From NCBI GenBank assembly GCA_009746045.1, contig RPFO01000065.1:8201241-8265240 (forward strand): a DNA stretch of 64,000 nucleotides. Direction: 5' to 3'. Under the pieces are notes generated by a model. The model was not told the origin of the DNA and did no database searches. It saw only the letters and a list, made by a program, of their open reading frames with translations. This stretch comes from Mesostigma viride. Lineage: Eukaryota; Streptophyta; Mesostigmatophyceae; Mesostigmatales; Mesostigmataceae. How positions within the stretch are numbered: position 1 is the stretch's first letter; each line of letters opens with the position of its first letter. The translations under genes were made by a program, and so were the position numbers. Shown here piece after piece: positions 33,230-42,341 of this stretch.

Positions 33230-34006
33230 GGCGAGACCGATGGCAGGGCGGCGAAGAAGGTGAAGCGGCCCGAGCAAGTCCAAATGAGGTCCACCCCAGC
33301 TGAGCTGCGGGACGAGATTCTTAAGATGTGGGACAAGTTCACCGTGCACTGCTTTACGGCCTGGTCGCAGGCGGATACAATCAAGGATCGGGAGAAGAAT
33401 CTGAGAGAGGGGGACGTGCTCGTGCACGGCGACTGGGCCGAGAACTACGAGAACAGCAGCTACGTCCAACTGCAGTCGCAGTACTTCCACAAGCGCAGCC
33501 ACATCCTGATGCCCATGATCGTGCGTTATCGGCTCAACGGCGAGCTGGAAAAGCGCGTCTTCTTTTTCCTGGGGGATTCCAGTATCAAGCGGGGCGAGCG
33601 CGCACTCGTATACGCTCTTCGCAAGATTCTGGAAACCCTGCGGGTAGAAGTAGGGGTAGAGGTGCGAAACCTGTACATGTGCTCGGACAACTGCGCGGTG
33701 CAGTTTAAGTCCAGGTACGTGATTAACCAGATTAACGGTCTGCTCATGGGGGATCCCGACCTGCAGGCCTTTGAGTTCCACTACATGGGGGAGCAGCATG
33801 GGAAGGGGGAGGTGGATGGTCAAGGAGCGAAGTGCAAGTGCGTCTTGAGGGAAATGCAGAGGATTCCCGAAAACCAGCACATACTTGAGACCCACCAGCT
33901 AGTCGCCTACTTGAACCAGAACTGGCAGGGCGGCAAGACATCGAGCAGGGAGTCGGCCCGCGCGCGGGCCGAGAACGTCACTCGCCACTTCTTCCTTTTA
34001 CCCCCG
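33230..34006 (+). CDS. Transposase gene, exon 2 (DDE catalytic core)
   Basis: About 259 codons. Catalytic candidates are Asp in DVLVHGDWAENY (near 33,430), Asp in NLYMCSDNCAVQFKSR (near 33,685) and an acidic residue in QHGKGEVDGQGAK (33,798-33,830). The HGKGxxDG block is a hallmark of this transposase type. Between them is RVFFFLGDSSIKRGERA. All expected acidic positions are present and the frame is intact. The exon closes at a probable donor GTACGG (34,007). The family name Sola is inference; DDE chemistry is well supported by the motif order. Confidence 0.75.
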
Positions 34007-34079
34007 GTACGGAATTGTGTGTTATTTCAGGTTTTAAGACGTCAACTGCCGCTGTTCTATAAAAATTCAAACCCAATAA

Positions 34080-34419
34080 AGGTATCTCTGCAGAGAGACC
34101 CTATATACTGTCAATGGGTTGCTTTTCTTTTAGGTATGAAATTTCGCTTGTTCTATCGGTATGAAGGGGTCTCTCTGCAGCTATACCCTGTGTCGAATTT
34201 CGATCACTTGATATCTTGTCGTACGTTGTTATTATGATTCGAATGGGGTCTCTCTGCAGCTATACCCTGTGTCGAATTTCGATCACTTAATATCTTGTCG
34301 TACGTTGTTATTATGATTCGAATGGGGTCTCTCTGCAGCTATACCCTGTGTCGAATTTTGATCACTTGATGTCTTGTCGTTATTTTTTTTTTTAAGGGGT
34401 CTCTCTGCAGCTATACCCT
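34080..34419. repeat. Five palindromes in transposase intron 2
   Basis: Copies at 34,080, 34,166, 34,245, 34,324 and 34,396. The last four are GGGTCTCTCTG followed by CAGCTATACCC and sit in a tandem repeat of about 78 bp (GTGTCGAATTTCGATCACTT, TCTTGTCGT, TTATGATTCGAAT). Confidence 0.9.
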
Positions 34420-34489
34420 GTTTTATTGATTTTTGGTCAATTTTGCTAACTTGAACGGTATTCTTTTTGCCCTAACTATTTGATGACAG

Positions 34490-35235
34490 GACGTCGAGTC
34501 CGGCCGACGCGCGGAGGTGAGGAGGTGCCTGGCATCAAGAAGGCGCATTGGTGGCGACTGGACAAGTCCGACCCTGGCCTTTTGATGATTAGGCGCTATT
34601 CCTGCTACTGTCCGCCCTGTTTGGCTGGGCGGTTTGAGGGATGTCTAAGCGAGTGGTCGTTTATCATCGAGTTCAATGATGCAGGAAGCTCGATGAAAAC
34701 TGTCCGTTTGCTGCCACCGAGCCAGCCCAACCCTCCGGTTCGCATGGTGACGCGGGGGGAGCAGCTGAAGGACAAGCGGGAGGCGATGGGCCGGCAGATG
34801 AGACTCCACGACTATGTGGCAGTTCCATCGGACAAGGACACGGATCACGATCCCATCCACCCGTTCTGGTTGGCTGAGGTTGTAAGCGAAGCCGGGCCGA
34901 TCGTGTTAGACGAGAACTTCGAGAGGTGGGTCGAGGGCCGGAACGGACGGGAGAAGGAGCTGTTCCTCGCCGGGAACGGCATTCTTCCCGTTCGGATTTG
35001 GAAGCGGGATAAGCATGACCCCCTGCATTTCACGCTCAACGTTGAGGATTGGCCACCGTCACGCCAGCCCGAGCTTGTGAATTGCTATCTCTGCGTCGCT
35101 CCGGCTCTCCGGCTAGAAGCACGCGTGCGCAGCGACGGAATGTGTGCCGACATCAGGATGAGCAAGGAGCTCGACAAGTGGCTTACTGCGCTGGTGATCA
35201 AGGATGAAGCCCCGGAGGGGCCGGCACCGACTTAA
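34490..35235 (+). CDS. Transposase gene, exon 3 (C-terminal module)
   Basis: About 248 codons to TAA at 35,233-35,235. It contains a Cys pair (YSCYCPPCLAGRFEGCLSEW) and HDYVAVPSDKDTDHDPIHPFWLAEVV, which reads like the beta-rich readout module common at the C terminus of such transposases. LPVRIWKRDKHDPLHFTL follows. A probable acceptor TGATGACAG lies at 34,489, but the exact junction with exon 2 is not resolved: the phase does not close with the obvious donor at 34,007. A palindrome half-copy lies 10 bp after the stop. Confidence 0.6.
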
Positions 35236-35245
35236 ACAAGAAATT

Positions 35246-35265
35246 GGGGTCTCGCTGCGGGTAGA
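35246..35265. repeat. Dispersed palindrome, degenerate copy after transposase stop
   Basis: GGGTCTCGCTG followed by CGGGTAGAC, a partial second arm. Confidence 0.55.
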
Positions 35266-35522
35266 CGACGCCCTAGTTTCGGCTCGTATTATATCTTTAG
35301 AGTGGGGCTTCAGTAGGGTGTAAAAAGGTGGCCGCATATATTGTATATATTTTTCGAGATCTTTCTGAGGTCAAGTTTAAGGGTAGTTGATAATTTTTTG
35401 CGGCCTTCAATTAACAGTTATTTTTTACTGCAACATAATTTTATGCTGTATATTTAAATAATGATAAGGATTTCGATATTTTTTTGCACAATCTATTCGA
35501 CATTTGTTTCTGCATGTCGAGA

Positions 35523-35736
35523 ATTTATTGCTCCACCCCCACAAAAAAAATCGTTCCGGAACTGTTCGAAGCGAATAGCACTGACAGGATTCGAACCCGG
35601 GTCCACCTTAATGTTCGGAGTGAGGTAGGCCAGCCATCATGTTCCGCACTCAAATCTGGCTCGGGTCCGATCCCTCCATTGCTCTTCGCTTCGAACAGCT
35701 CCGGAACAAGTTAGGTGTGGGGTTGGAGCAATAAAT
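35523..35736. mobile_element. 214-bp MITE with an internal tRNA-like B box
   Basis: Ends ATTTATTGCTCCA...TGGAGCAATAAAT. The inverted arms extend about 55 bp through GTTCCGGAACTGTTCGAAGCG with small indels. Inside, on the minus strand, GGTTCGAATCC (35,587-35,597) is a perfect pol III B box within a T-arm-like CCCGGGTTCGAATCCTG. No clear target duplication is visible. It lies in the spacer between the transposase gene and the right-end ORF. Confidence 0.65.
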
Positions 35737-35952
35737 ACTTATTTGCCGGGCGCAGTTGTCATTCCGCCTAGTACAATTGCGTCACTAGTACAATTTTTGT
35801 CTGGGTACGGTACGAACCAATAACGCAATATTTAGTATCTAATCGCCGCTGCTCTTGCTGAATTTTATCCGGAAGCTGAAAAAGGTGTCCGGTGAAGCGA
35901 ATACTAGTGACTGGTGGTCGTGCCCTTCCATTACTCCTTATCGACAAATTTT

Positions 35953-35977
35953 GGGTTCTACCTGCAGTTATAACCCT
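35953..35977. repeat. Dispersed palindrome, most distal copy
   Basis: GGGTTCTACCTG followed by CAGTTATAACCC, a degenerate arm pair. It is the last copy before the right end. Confidence 0.65.
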
Positions 35978-36056
35978 TGCGCGTCTGGCTGTCGGGGTCA
36001 CCAATTTCCTGTCGATTGCAAGCAGCCAACCTTGCCGAAATTTAACACTGTCACAA

Positions 36057-36494
36057 ATGGAGCAGAGCAATATTTTCGGTTCTCAGCATACCTATGTGAT
36101 GGTCGACAAAAATGAGCACGCTGCAAACATCAGAATTGATGTAGAGTTGCTCGGACCTTCTGCACAGTGGGGTGCAGGTGTCATTGCGTTCGGCAATGGC
36201 ATGATCGATCTGGTGCCACCCGATTCAGATTTGAACCCTGCTTACCAATGCGTGCCTGACAATCAGGCGAGAGTGGTGGTGGAGAGCACGGAAATTCCGG
36301 GCTCTCCCAATGTATCAATGATGCGCCTGAGGGCCGAGGCCCAGCAGGAGTTCCTGGCTGCTGCGGAGAACGGCGGGGCCAAGTGGAACACCAAAATGTA
36401 TACAGGCGAGCCTCCCAACTACAGGGGAGACCAGTACCAGGGAGTGTACTCCTTCGGCGATTTTGACATCGACGGATGGGGCACCTTTTTCTAG
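36057..36494 (+). CDS. Small hypothetical protein near the right end of the transposon
   Basis: 145 codons from ATG 36,057 (MEQSNIFGSQHTYVMVDKN) to TAG. A longer frame is open upstream to 35,892 but overlaps a palindrome copy, so I prefer this start. Composition is globular: NIRIDVELLGPSAQWGAGVI, NQARVVVESTEIPGSPNV, GVYSFGDFDIDGWGTFF. No family is recognised. It is transcribed with the transposase gene and might be an accessory factor. Confidence 0.5.
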   Translation: MEQSNIFGSQHTYVMVDKNEHAANIRIDVELLGPSAQWGAGVIAFGNGMIDLVPPDSDLNPAYQCVPDNQARVVVESTEIPGSPNVSMMRLRAEAQQEFLAAAENGGAKWNTKMYTGEPPNYRGDQYQGVYSFGDFDIDGWGTFF

Positions 36495-36878
36495 GCGCAA
36501 TGCCTAAGTTGTCAAATACTCCGACAATGTCAAAATTGCGAATGATAAAATTACGGACATGTGCACATATATGTACTGATTCAATAAAAACTTTCGGCAA
36601 TTTTGTTCCCGGCATTGATAATCAATAGCTGCTAGCAAGCCAAGGACTTCAAAAGTGGCAATAGATCGATGTAGGTCGTCGATAAACTTGTCTAGTCGTC
36701 ATATTTCGGTCGCAAAATTCGTGCGTGGCCTGCAGGCATCGGACAAAGTGCACGCAACAGCAGGAGTCGGTTGAGTTCGAAGCACGGCAGACACAAAATT
36801 TCGGCGCAAAGTCCGTCGGGCGAAAAATTCGCTCGGCTGCCAAATTTTCGGCAAGAATTTCGGCGCAATGTCCGGTTT

Positions 36879-36942
36879 TCGGACGATTGAAATTAGCGTT
36901 TTTTTCTTGCAAAAATCTACCCCATTCCGCGTGGGACCACCC
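36879..36942 (-). repeat. Right terminal inverted repeat
   Basis: The reverse complement begins GGGTGGTCCCACGCGG. It is 64 bp, lacking about 9 bp present in the left repeat (GGCGCATTT segment). Two direct subterminal repeats TTTCGGCGCAA(A/T)GTCCG lie just inside (36,822-36,875). Confidence 0.9.
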
Positions 36943-36946
36943 GACA
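36943..36946. repeat. Target-site duplication GACA, right
   Basis: Second GACA, immediately after the terminal CCACCC. The gypsy reading frame resumes from here. Confidence 0.85.
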
Positions 36947-37496
36947 AGTATTTAAACAATGCTTGGCAACAGATGTTGGCTACACACACCTTTGTGGCTC
37001 CTGGTGACCTGGTGCTCTTGGAGGCTAATCGTGTGCTACCTGAAAAGGAGCAATGCAGGAAACTGCAACCCTTGTGGAATTGGGACCTTACCCTGTCCTG
37101 GACACCTTCCACTATGGGACTGTAGTTCAAGTCCAGGTGCCTTCCCACTGGAGGCTTAAGACTAATGTGTTTCACCTGGCCCAGCTCAAGCTGTATAAAC
37201 GCAACACCTTGCAGGGACGCCTTTCTGCTCCATTACCATTTGAGCTGGATACTGAGGGGGAGAGGATATATGAAGTGGAGCAGCTGGTGGCTCACAGAGT
37301 CAAAGGAAAGGGTAGGACCAAGCAGCTGCACTGGAAAGGAGAGTTAGAGTCTACTGCCACATGGCTGTGGTTGTCTGACTTGACTCACTGCCATGAGGTG
37401 GTCCAGGAGTATTGCCAAAAGAAGGGGCTCACTCTTCCTTCTTGGTATACTGAGTTGGTGAAAACCACTGCTCCCCTTCCTATATCCCAGGACTAA
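36947..37496 (+). pseudogene. Gypsy integrase C terminus with chromodomain
   Basis: Continuation of the pol gene split at 17,244. It begins with the integrase C-terminal module (HTFVAPGDLVLLEA, GPYPVLDTFHYG, FHLAQLKLYKR; one frame change near 37,080). A chromodomain follows: YEVEQLVAHRVKGKGRTKQL, HWKGELESTATWLWLSDLT, CHEVVQEYC, at about 37,267-37,420. The stop is at 37,494. The chromodomain places the element among the chromoviruses, whose chromodomain directs integration to marked chromatin. Confidence 0.8.
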
Positions 37497-37510
37497 CGAA
37501 TGGTTTCTTC

Positions 37511-38712
37511 GTGCATGCTGTGTGGTCCCAGATGGAGGAGGAGTTCACGTACCCCAACTTGGGCCTGGGCGCCACCACGGAGGAAGGGGTCACGGGTATG
37601 CATCCAGAGACCCCCAACCCCATGAGTTATGTGGAATCCCTGTTTGACTCTATTGTCAGGCGTGACCTTAGGAGGGGTCAGCAGATGGATACCATTAACA
37701 AGCTCTTGCATTCAGTGATCTCCAAGCAGGATAAGCTACAGGAGCTTCTTCAGGGGTTGTCCTTGTCCCAGCCCCAGATGGGGAGTGGTGTTAACATAGC
37801 TCTCAGCTCCAGCAGCACTCCCATCATTCAGATTCCTCGTCATGTGGTACCTGTCAAGAATGTGGTGGCCTATGTGGATCACAGGAAGTGCACGGGACCT
37901 TGTGAGCATTGTGAGACGCTGGCCAAGGCAGTGGCTGCCCTGCAGGGAGGAGGGGGAAGTGAGCCCTGAGGGTTATGTGGAGGAGGTCTTGTCTCAGTTG
38001 CACACCAGCCTGTATGAGATTGGCTCTCCTTTTATGGGCCACCTGTTGCACAGGATGTTTGCCTTGACTCCAGGACCTGAGATTGACATGAGACCTGCAG
38101 AGGGGCAGGATATGTTGACCACCTTGCCTGAGGCTTTGAAAGGAGCCTTCATGCAGTTCCAGCCAGCCAGTGAGCATGGGTGAGGCCTCCTACATGGAGT
38201 TGTTGGAGTTTTCAGTTCAGCAGGGAGACTTTGACTTGGCTCCTTCTTCTTCCAGCTCGGTCAAGGGGTGCTTCCCTTTGGAGACATCCAACCTTTTCTG
38301 CAGCCCAGGGTTGCCTAAGTACACCATGGAGCTCAAGGTTCGTCTGACCCCATTGAGGGCCCCTCAATGGGGTCACGGTGTTGGCAACACGGTGTTGGTG
38401 CCTTTGATAGGTGCTAAGTGGTCAGTGGTCAAGACCTTTCTCCAGTTCTGGTGGGCGTACAGGTCATGGGTGAGCAGGCACAAGACGTCTTCTACTTGGG
38501 TGATGGATCCTGAAAGCCAGTCTGTGGTGCTTCTCTCCTACCCAGGGACATGCCTGCGTTATGTTGCCCAGATGGCAGCAGGGGCTGCAGAGACGTGCAT
38601 GGTGCTGCAGGTCAGCAGGAACTTGCCAGACTTGGTTCACATGGTGGAGCAGTTTCCCTTGTTTGGGACCAAGGGCAAGGATGGCGTGAATGGGGATTGG
38701 TATAGCCTGTGA
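37511..38712 (+). pseudogene. Extra ORF between gypsy pol and 3' LTR
   Basis: Coding-like sequence in three consecutive frames (37,511-37,969, 37,842-38,183, 38,170-38,712) that look like one ORF of about 400 codons broken by two frame changes. Segments: SYVESLFDSIVRRDLRRGQQ, LHSVISKQDKLQELLQGL, YVDHRKCTGPCEHCETLAKA (CxxC..CxxC-like), SLYEIGSPFMGHLLHRMF, and a late KTFLQFWWAYRSWVSRHK. No signal peptide or clear membrane anchor argues for an envelope. I do not recognise the product. Such additional ORFs are known in some plant retrotransposons. Confidence 0.55.
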
Positions 38713-39088
38713 AGAACAGAGCTGAGCAGGAAGAGGATGGGGAAGGATGAGGGAAGAGCATGGAAGGTGCTTTGGATTGTGGTGTGAGGGGGGATTCCAG
38801 GATGGATGATGGGGGGGGGCTCCAGTCCAGTTCTGATGTTCCAGTCCAGAGTTCCAGGTTCCAGGATGCTGAATGGAAGACCTTGTATTATGAGATGTGT
38901 TTATCTGGATTTATAGTAGATAAGGTAGAGACTTGTCTGCTGTAGAAACCTGTGACTAGATGTTTATGAGATAGGAGGCCCTGTTTCCAGGGATGTAAAA
39001 ACCCATCTGCTTTTCCCAAGAGATGGTGGATTTCTGTTCAATGTTCCTCTGCCTTCAAGAGTTGGCTATTGGACCTGGGAGGTCCAGT

Positions 39089-39103
39089 TTTGAGGGGGAG
39101 ATA
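39089..39103 (+). promoter_or_regulatory. Polypurine tract of the gypsy element
   Basis: TTGAGGGGGAGATA lies directly before the LTR start TGTAACA, the normal position and composition for a plus-strand primer. Confidence 0.8.
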
Positions 39104-39882
39104 TGTAACAAGCAAAAATGACTTTGTTGTTACATCCTTTGTTTTGTGAATGTTTGGCTTTTATTCGAGGACTTTTGGATCAGTATTGAGAAAGTTATGA
39201 GGTTTCTAAGACGACGGTACTTGGAGCTGATACTTTGTCAACCAACTGATAGGAACCCTCATTGGTCGTGGCCTGATCCACGTAGGGTTGTAGTTTGTTG
39301 GCTGATACTACTGATAGGAGCCCTCATTGGTCGTGGCCTGATCCACGTGGGGTTGTAGTTTGTTAGTTGGTACTATTGAGTCTTAAATGCTCCTTTGGGA
39401 CTTCAGTGCTTACGACAGATTTAGGATCTCATGGAAAGATTCTGCCAGGCTGTGTGTGGTGTTGTTCTGTTTTGTGTGACTAGGATGGATACGAAGATCT
39501 TGTATAGAATTCCATGGTTCTGATTGGTTCTCTTCAGGCTAAGGTTGGAGCAAGTTCGACAAGCACGTCGATATCAAGGACGTGGGGTCGCCATTGTTGC
39601 TACGTTGGTTTTGATTCACCATGGTATAATAAAGCTTGTCTTTGTTGTCCATTCATAAGAGCCCCTTGGCTATAGACGTCCTTCAGTTCCACAGAGGTCG
39701 TCTATACACGAGCTTGTCTTTGTGTCTACAAGGGGTTGTGATTCCCTAAATCACGTGTTGTGGAATTTCCATCTCAACGTTGCTCGGATACTTGAAGTTC
39801 TGCAACTCAAGAAAGCAACCCAGGTAAAAGATCTTTCATATTGGACTGTAGATGATGCTGATGATCATTTTTAGTCGTTACA
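39104..39882 (+). mobile_element. 3' LTR of the chromovirus (779 bp)
   Basis: It starts TGTAACAAGCAAAAATGA and ends TCATTTTTAGTCGTTACA, so the ends are TG..CA with an inverted TGTAAC/GTTACA. Inside are a 60-bp tandem duplication (39,245-39,365, units sharing CCTCATTGGTCGTGGCCTGA) and TATAATAAAG at 39,625-39,634, a candidate TATA or AATAAA signal. The 5' LTR is outside the window, so insertion age cannot be read. Confidence 0.85.
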
Positions 39883-40650
39883 GATAAACAACTTGCCACG
39901 AGCCATGAGGTAGCCATGGCTGACGGCGGAGCTCATAAAGTTTTGGCACCAAAAGGGGGGGGGGGGCGGGGGGGGGGGACCTCCAGGTGGCGGGGGGGGG
40001 GGGCGCGGGGGCCTTGCGACCTCCGACGCCGTCTCACTCAGACGGGGAGGCATCCTGTGGCGGATCTTCGTACTTTTCCGGTCTTTTTCGGGGGTCCTCA
40101 TGGTCGACGCCTGTCCTTCGCGCCACGCCTTTTCGCGGGGGGGCGGGGGGCTGCATCATGGCCGGCTGAGGGGGGACGGAGGGGGGGGGGGGGGGGGAAC
40201 CTCCGGGTGGGTGGGGGAGCGGGGGGCCGGGGGCGGGGGATCCCGCAGACCCTGGCGTCTCGCTGAGGCGGGGGCCGGGGAGCCTTGCGACCTCCCCGTC
40301 TCACTCAGGCGGGGAGGCATCCTGTGTCGGATCTTCTTACTTTTCCGGTCGGCGGGGGGGCGCCGGCATTGCCGGCTGAGGGGGGGGGGGGGGGGGAACC
40401 TCCGGGTGGGTGGGGGGGCGGGGGGGGCGGGGGATCCCGCAGACTCTGGCGTCTCGCTGAGGGGGGAGGGGGTTGCGACCTCGCCTGGGGCGGGGCGTCT
40501 CATTGAGGCGGCGAATGCCCTCCGGGTGGGTGGGAACCGACTGGTAAGGGCGGACGGACTGCGGTGTTTCATGCCCACACAGCTTGTCGTCATTTGTCTC
40601 CCGACTTTTTCCTTTTTTCAGCCCCCTTCATAAGCTTCAGTTGACCTTAA
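39883..40650. repeat. G-run-rich repeats, about three 200-bp units
   Basis: Units combine a G run of 8-14, AACCTCC(G/A)GGTGG(G/C), GATCCCGCAGAC, TGGCGTCTCGCTGAG and TCTCACTCAGGCGGGGAGGCA + TCCTGTG...TTTTCCGGTC, beginning near 39,955, 40,185 and 40,385. There is strong quadruplex potential on the plus strand. The many open frames are compositional. Confidence 0.75.
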
Positions 40651-42148
40651 TCGAGTTGCCATCTGTCGGCGGACAGATCGAATCTCGACTACTAGAGTTA
40701 CGGTCGGCTTTGCGCCTTCTTTTTGGGGGGGATGCGAAGCTTGTTTATCCTAACAAACTGGCGATCGTACCACACATACGTAACGTACACGTGTAGAATC
40801 TGGTAAACTGGGAATCAACAACAACAATAATTACTGCTTATTTACTACTGCTGACCATACATCTCAATGATTCTGCGGCGTGGGACACCCCCCCCCCAAC
40901 AACATTATTATTAACACAATAAAGAAATTGCTCATGATGTACTTTTGTTCCACCGCGCCACAGGCACTAAGCCGCCCCCGCCCACCTCCGGTGGCTTGCG
41001 CCACCTTTACCCCAGTCAACCCGTCGCCCCTCGGGTTGGGGACAACGCCTCCACCATCCGACGGCCCCAATCCCTCGCGTCGCGTCTATGTGGTTTTTCG
41101 GATACATCTTTGCGGTTTTCGGATACATCTTTGCGGTTTTCGGTTGTACCTGTCCGTCGGTCCGTTGGATTCACACATCTGACGGTCGTACATCGGTGGG
41201 AGAGTAATCGGTCGGGAGAGAAGAGCATTCTCATACTAAGAAGAAGTTCCACTTCGAGTCTCGAGTTGTCGAGTTGACTTGCAATATTATTAATTAATTC
41301 CATAATTAATACTGTTTTGCCAACAGAGTTTATTCCCGCGCCGGTGGTCCGACAGCGTGTCTGGAGGTGGCATAGGATCCGGGATCTAACGTCTGGTCGA
41401 GGAGGGGTGACATTGAGCCAAGCTAAATAGGGGCCGGATCCTGCAGCCGCCGGTCCAGAATGTCCGCCCCTATTCCCATACTAGGGGCCCGTGCAGCTAC
41501 CGGCACCAATTCTAGCTAGCCCCCATCTTTTCGGCCCCTATAGGGGAGATTCCAGGGGCCGAATTTTTATGCAGCCGCCAGCCCTAGATTTCGGGCCCCC
41601 ATATTGTACAGCAGGCGCGGCATGCCGCATCATGCCACGTGGCGTCCCATCTTGCCATGCCCCGGATGCCAGCTATGTACGGGCCTACGGATGCCTACAC
41701 AAAAAAACTGTGTCGGCATCCGTCCTCACGCCGCGCCGCGCTATACTGTCATGCAGTCTGCAGATGTCTTGCCCAGTTCAGTTCAGTTCAGTTTAGTTGG
41801 AATCCCACGCCGGTCATATCCAACAGAGATAGTTTGGCGACGTAAGTAGCTCGGATGGTAACCTTACTAGGGTACTGTGATATGTCTTGCCCAGTAATTG
41901 CCTGTCGCCTCCTTCTGGTCGTCTGGTATGGCCGGCTGGCCTGGTTACAGGTCAACGTGATTTCGTAAAGGTCATTTAGGCAAAACTAGGCATTTCAGGC
42001 TATTTTTGGCATACCTGGGTCACCTTAACTGTTATATGGAAATAAACTAACACCCATTTCACCGGAAAATTTCGTAAAGGTCAAAACTAGGCAAAACTAG
42101 GCATTTCAGGCTATTTTTGGCATACCTGGGTCACCGTAACTGTTATCT
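40651..42148. other. Intergenic stretch with small repeats
   Basis: No supported gene. It contains a 21-bp direct repeat (TCGGATACATCTTTGCGG core, 41,095-41,143) and an imperfect 100-bp tandem duplication at about 41,975-42,148 (GGCAAAACTAGGCATTTCAG, TTTTTGGCATACCTGGGTCACC in each). Confidence 0.55.
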
Positions 42149-42341
42149 GGCGGAGCCAATTTTCGGAAGAACCGTTAGGTTCGCCAGAATTGGCGAAGCT
42201 TATAAGGCCGTACACGTGAGAAAACATAGGAATAGGGGATGAAAATCCGTCAATCCATCCATCCATACATACATACATCCACCGAATTTGTCCCGAATTT
42301 GCAAGCATAAGGGTGAGGTTCTTCCGAAAATTGGCTCCGCC
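42149..42341. mobile_element. 193-bp MITE-like inverted-repeat element
   Basis: Perfect 25-bp terminal inverted repeats: GGCGGAGCCAATTTTCGG + AAGAACC at 42,149-42,173 and its reverse complement at 42,317-42,341. The interior holds a CATCCATCCATACATACATA simple repeat. No clear target duplication is seen. Sequence resembling the flanking duplication (GATATGGAAATAAACTAA) resumes at 42,382. Confidence 0.7.

Larger units (their letters stand above)
17245..36942. mobile_element. 19.7-kb DNA transposon with TIRs, Sola-like
   Basis: 19,698 bp. The left terminus (17,245-17,317) and the inverted right terminus (36,879-36,942) share the first 24 bases (GGGTGGTCCCACGCGGAATG then GGGT) and then, after a 9-base length difference, GCAAGAAAAAAACGCTA and TTTCAATCGTCCGA. 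A 4-bp GACA target duplication flanks it. Inside are a transposase gene (+, about 31.5-35.2 kb), a divergent multi-exon gene (-, 17.5-26.0 kb), a small ORF near the right end, minisatellites, MITE and SINE-like passengers, and a dispersed palindrome. The 4-bp duplication and the DDE-type transposase fit the Sola superfamily as I know it. That assignment is inference; the boundaries are directly visible. Confidence 0.85.

Noticed and set aside
35523-35736. Functional tRNA gene
   Set aside because: Only the T-arm and B box are tRNA-like; the acceptor arms do not pair and the segment lies inside inverted repeats.
17245-36942. Giant-virus-like or Maverick/Polinton identity for the 19.7-kb element
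   Set aside because: The size is similar, but I see no protein-primed polymerase, capsid, packaging ATPase or retroviral-type integrase inside. The only recognisable enzyme is a DDE transposase, and the duplication is 4 bp rather than the usual Polinton 6 bp.
37511-38712. Envelope gene in the gypsy element
   Set aside because: No signal peptide, cleavage site or clear membrane anchor, and plant-type chromoviruses normally lack one.
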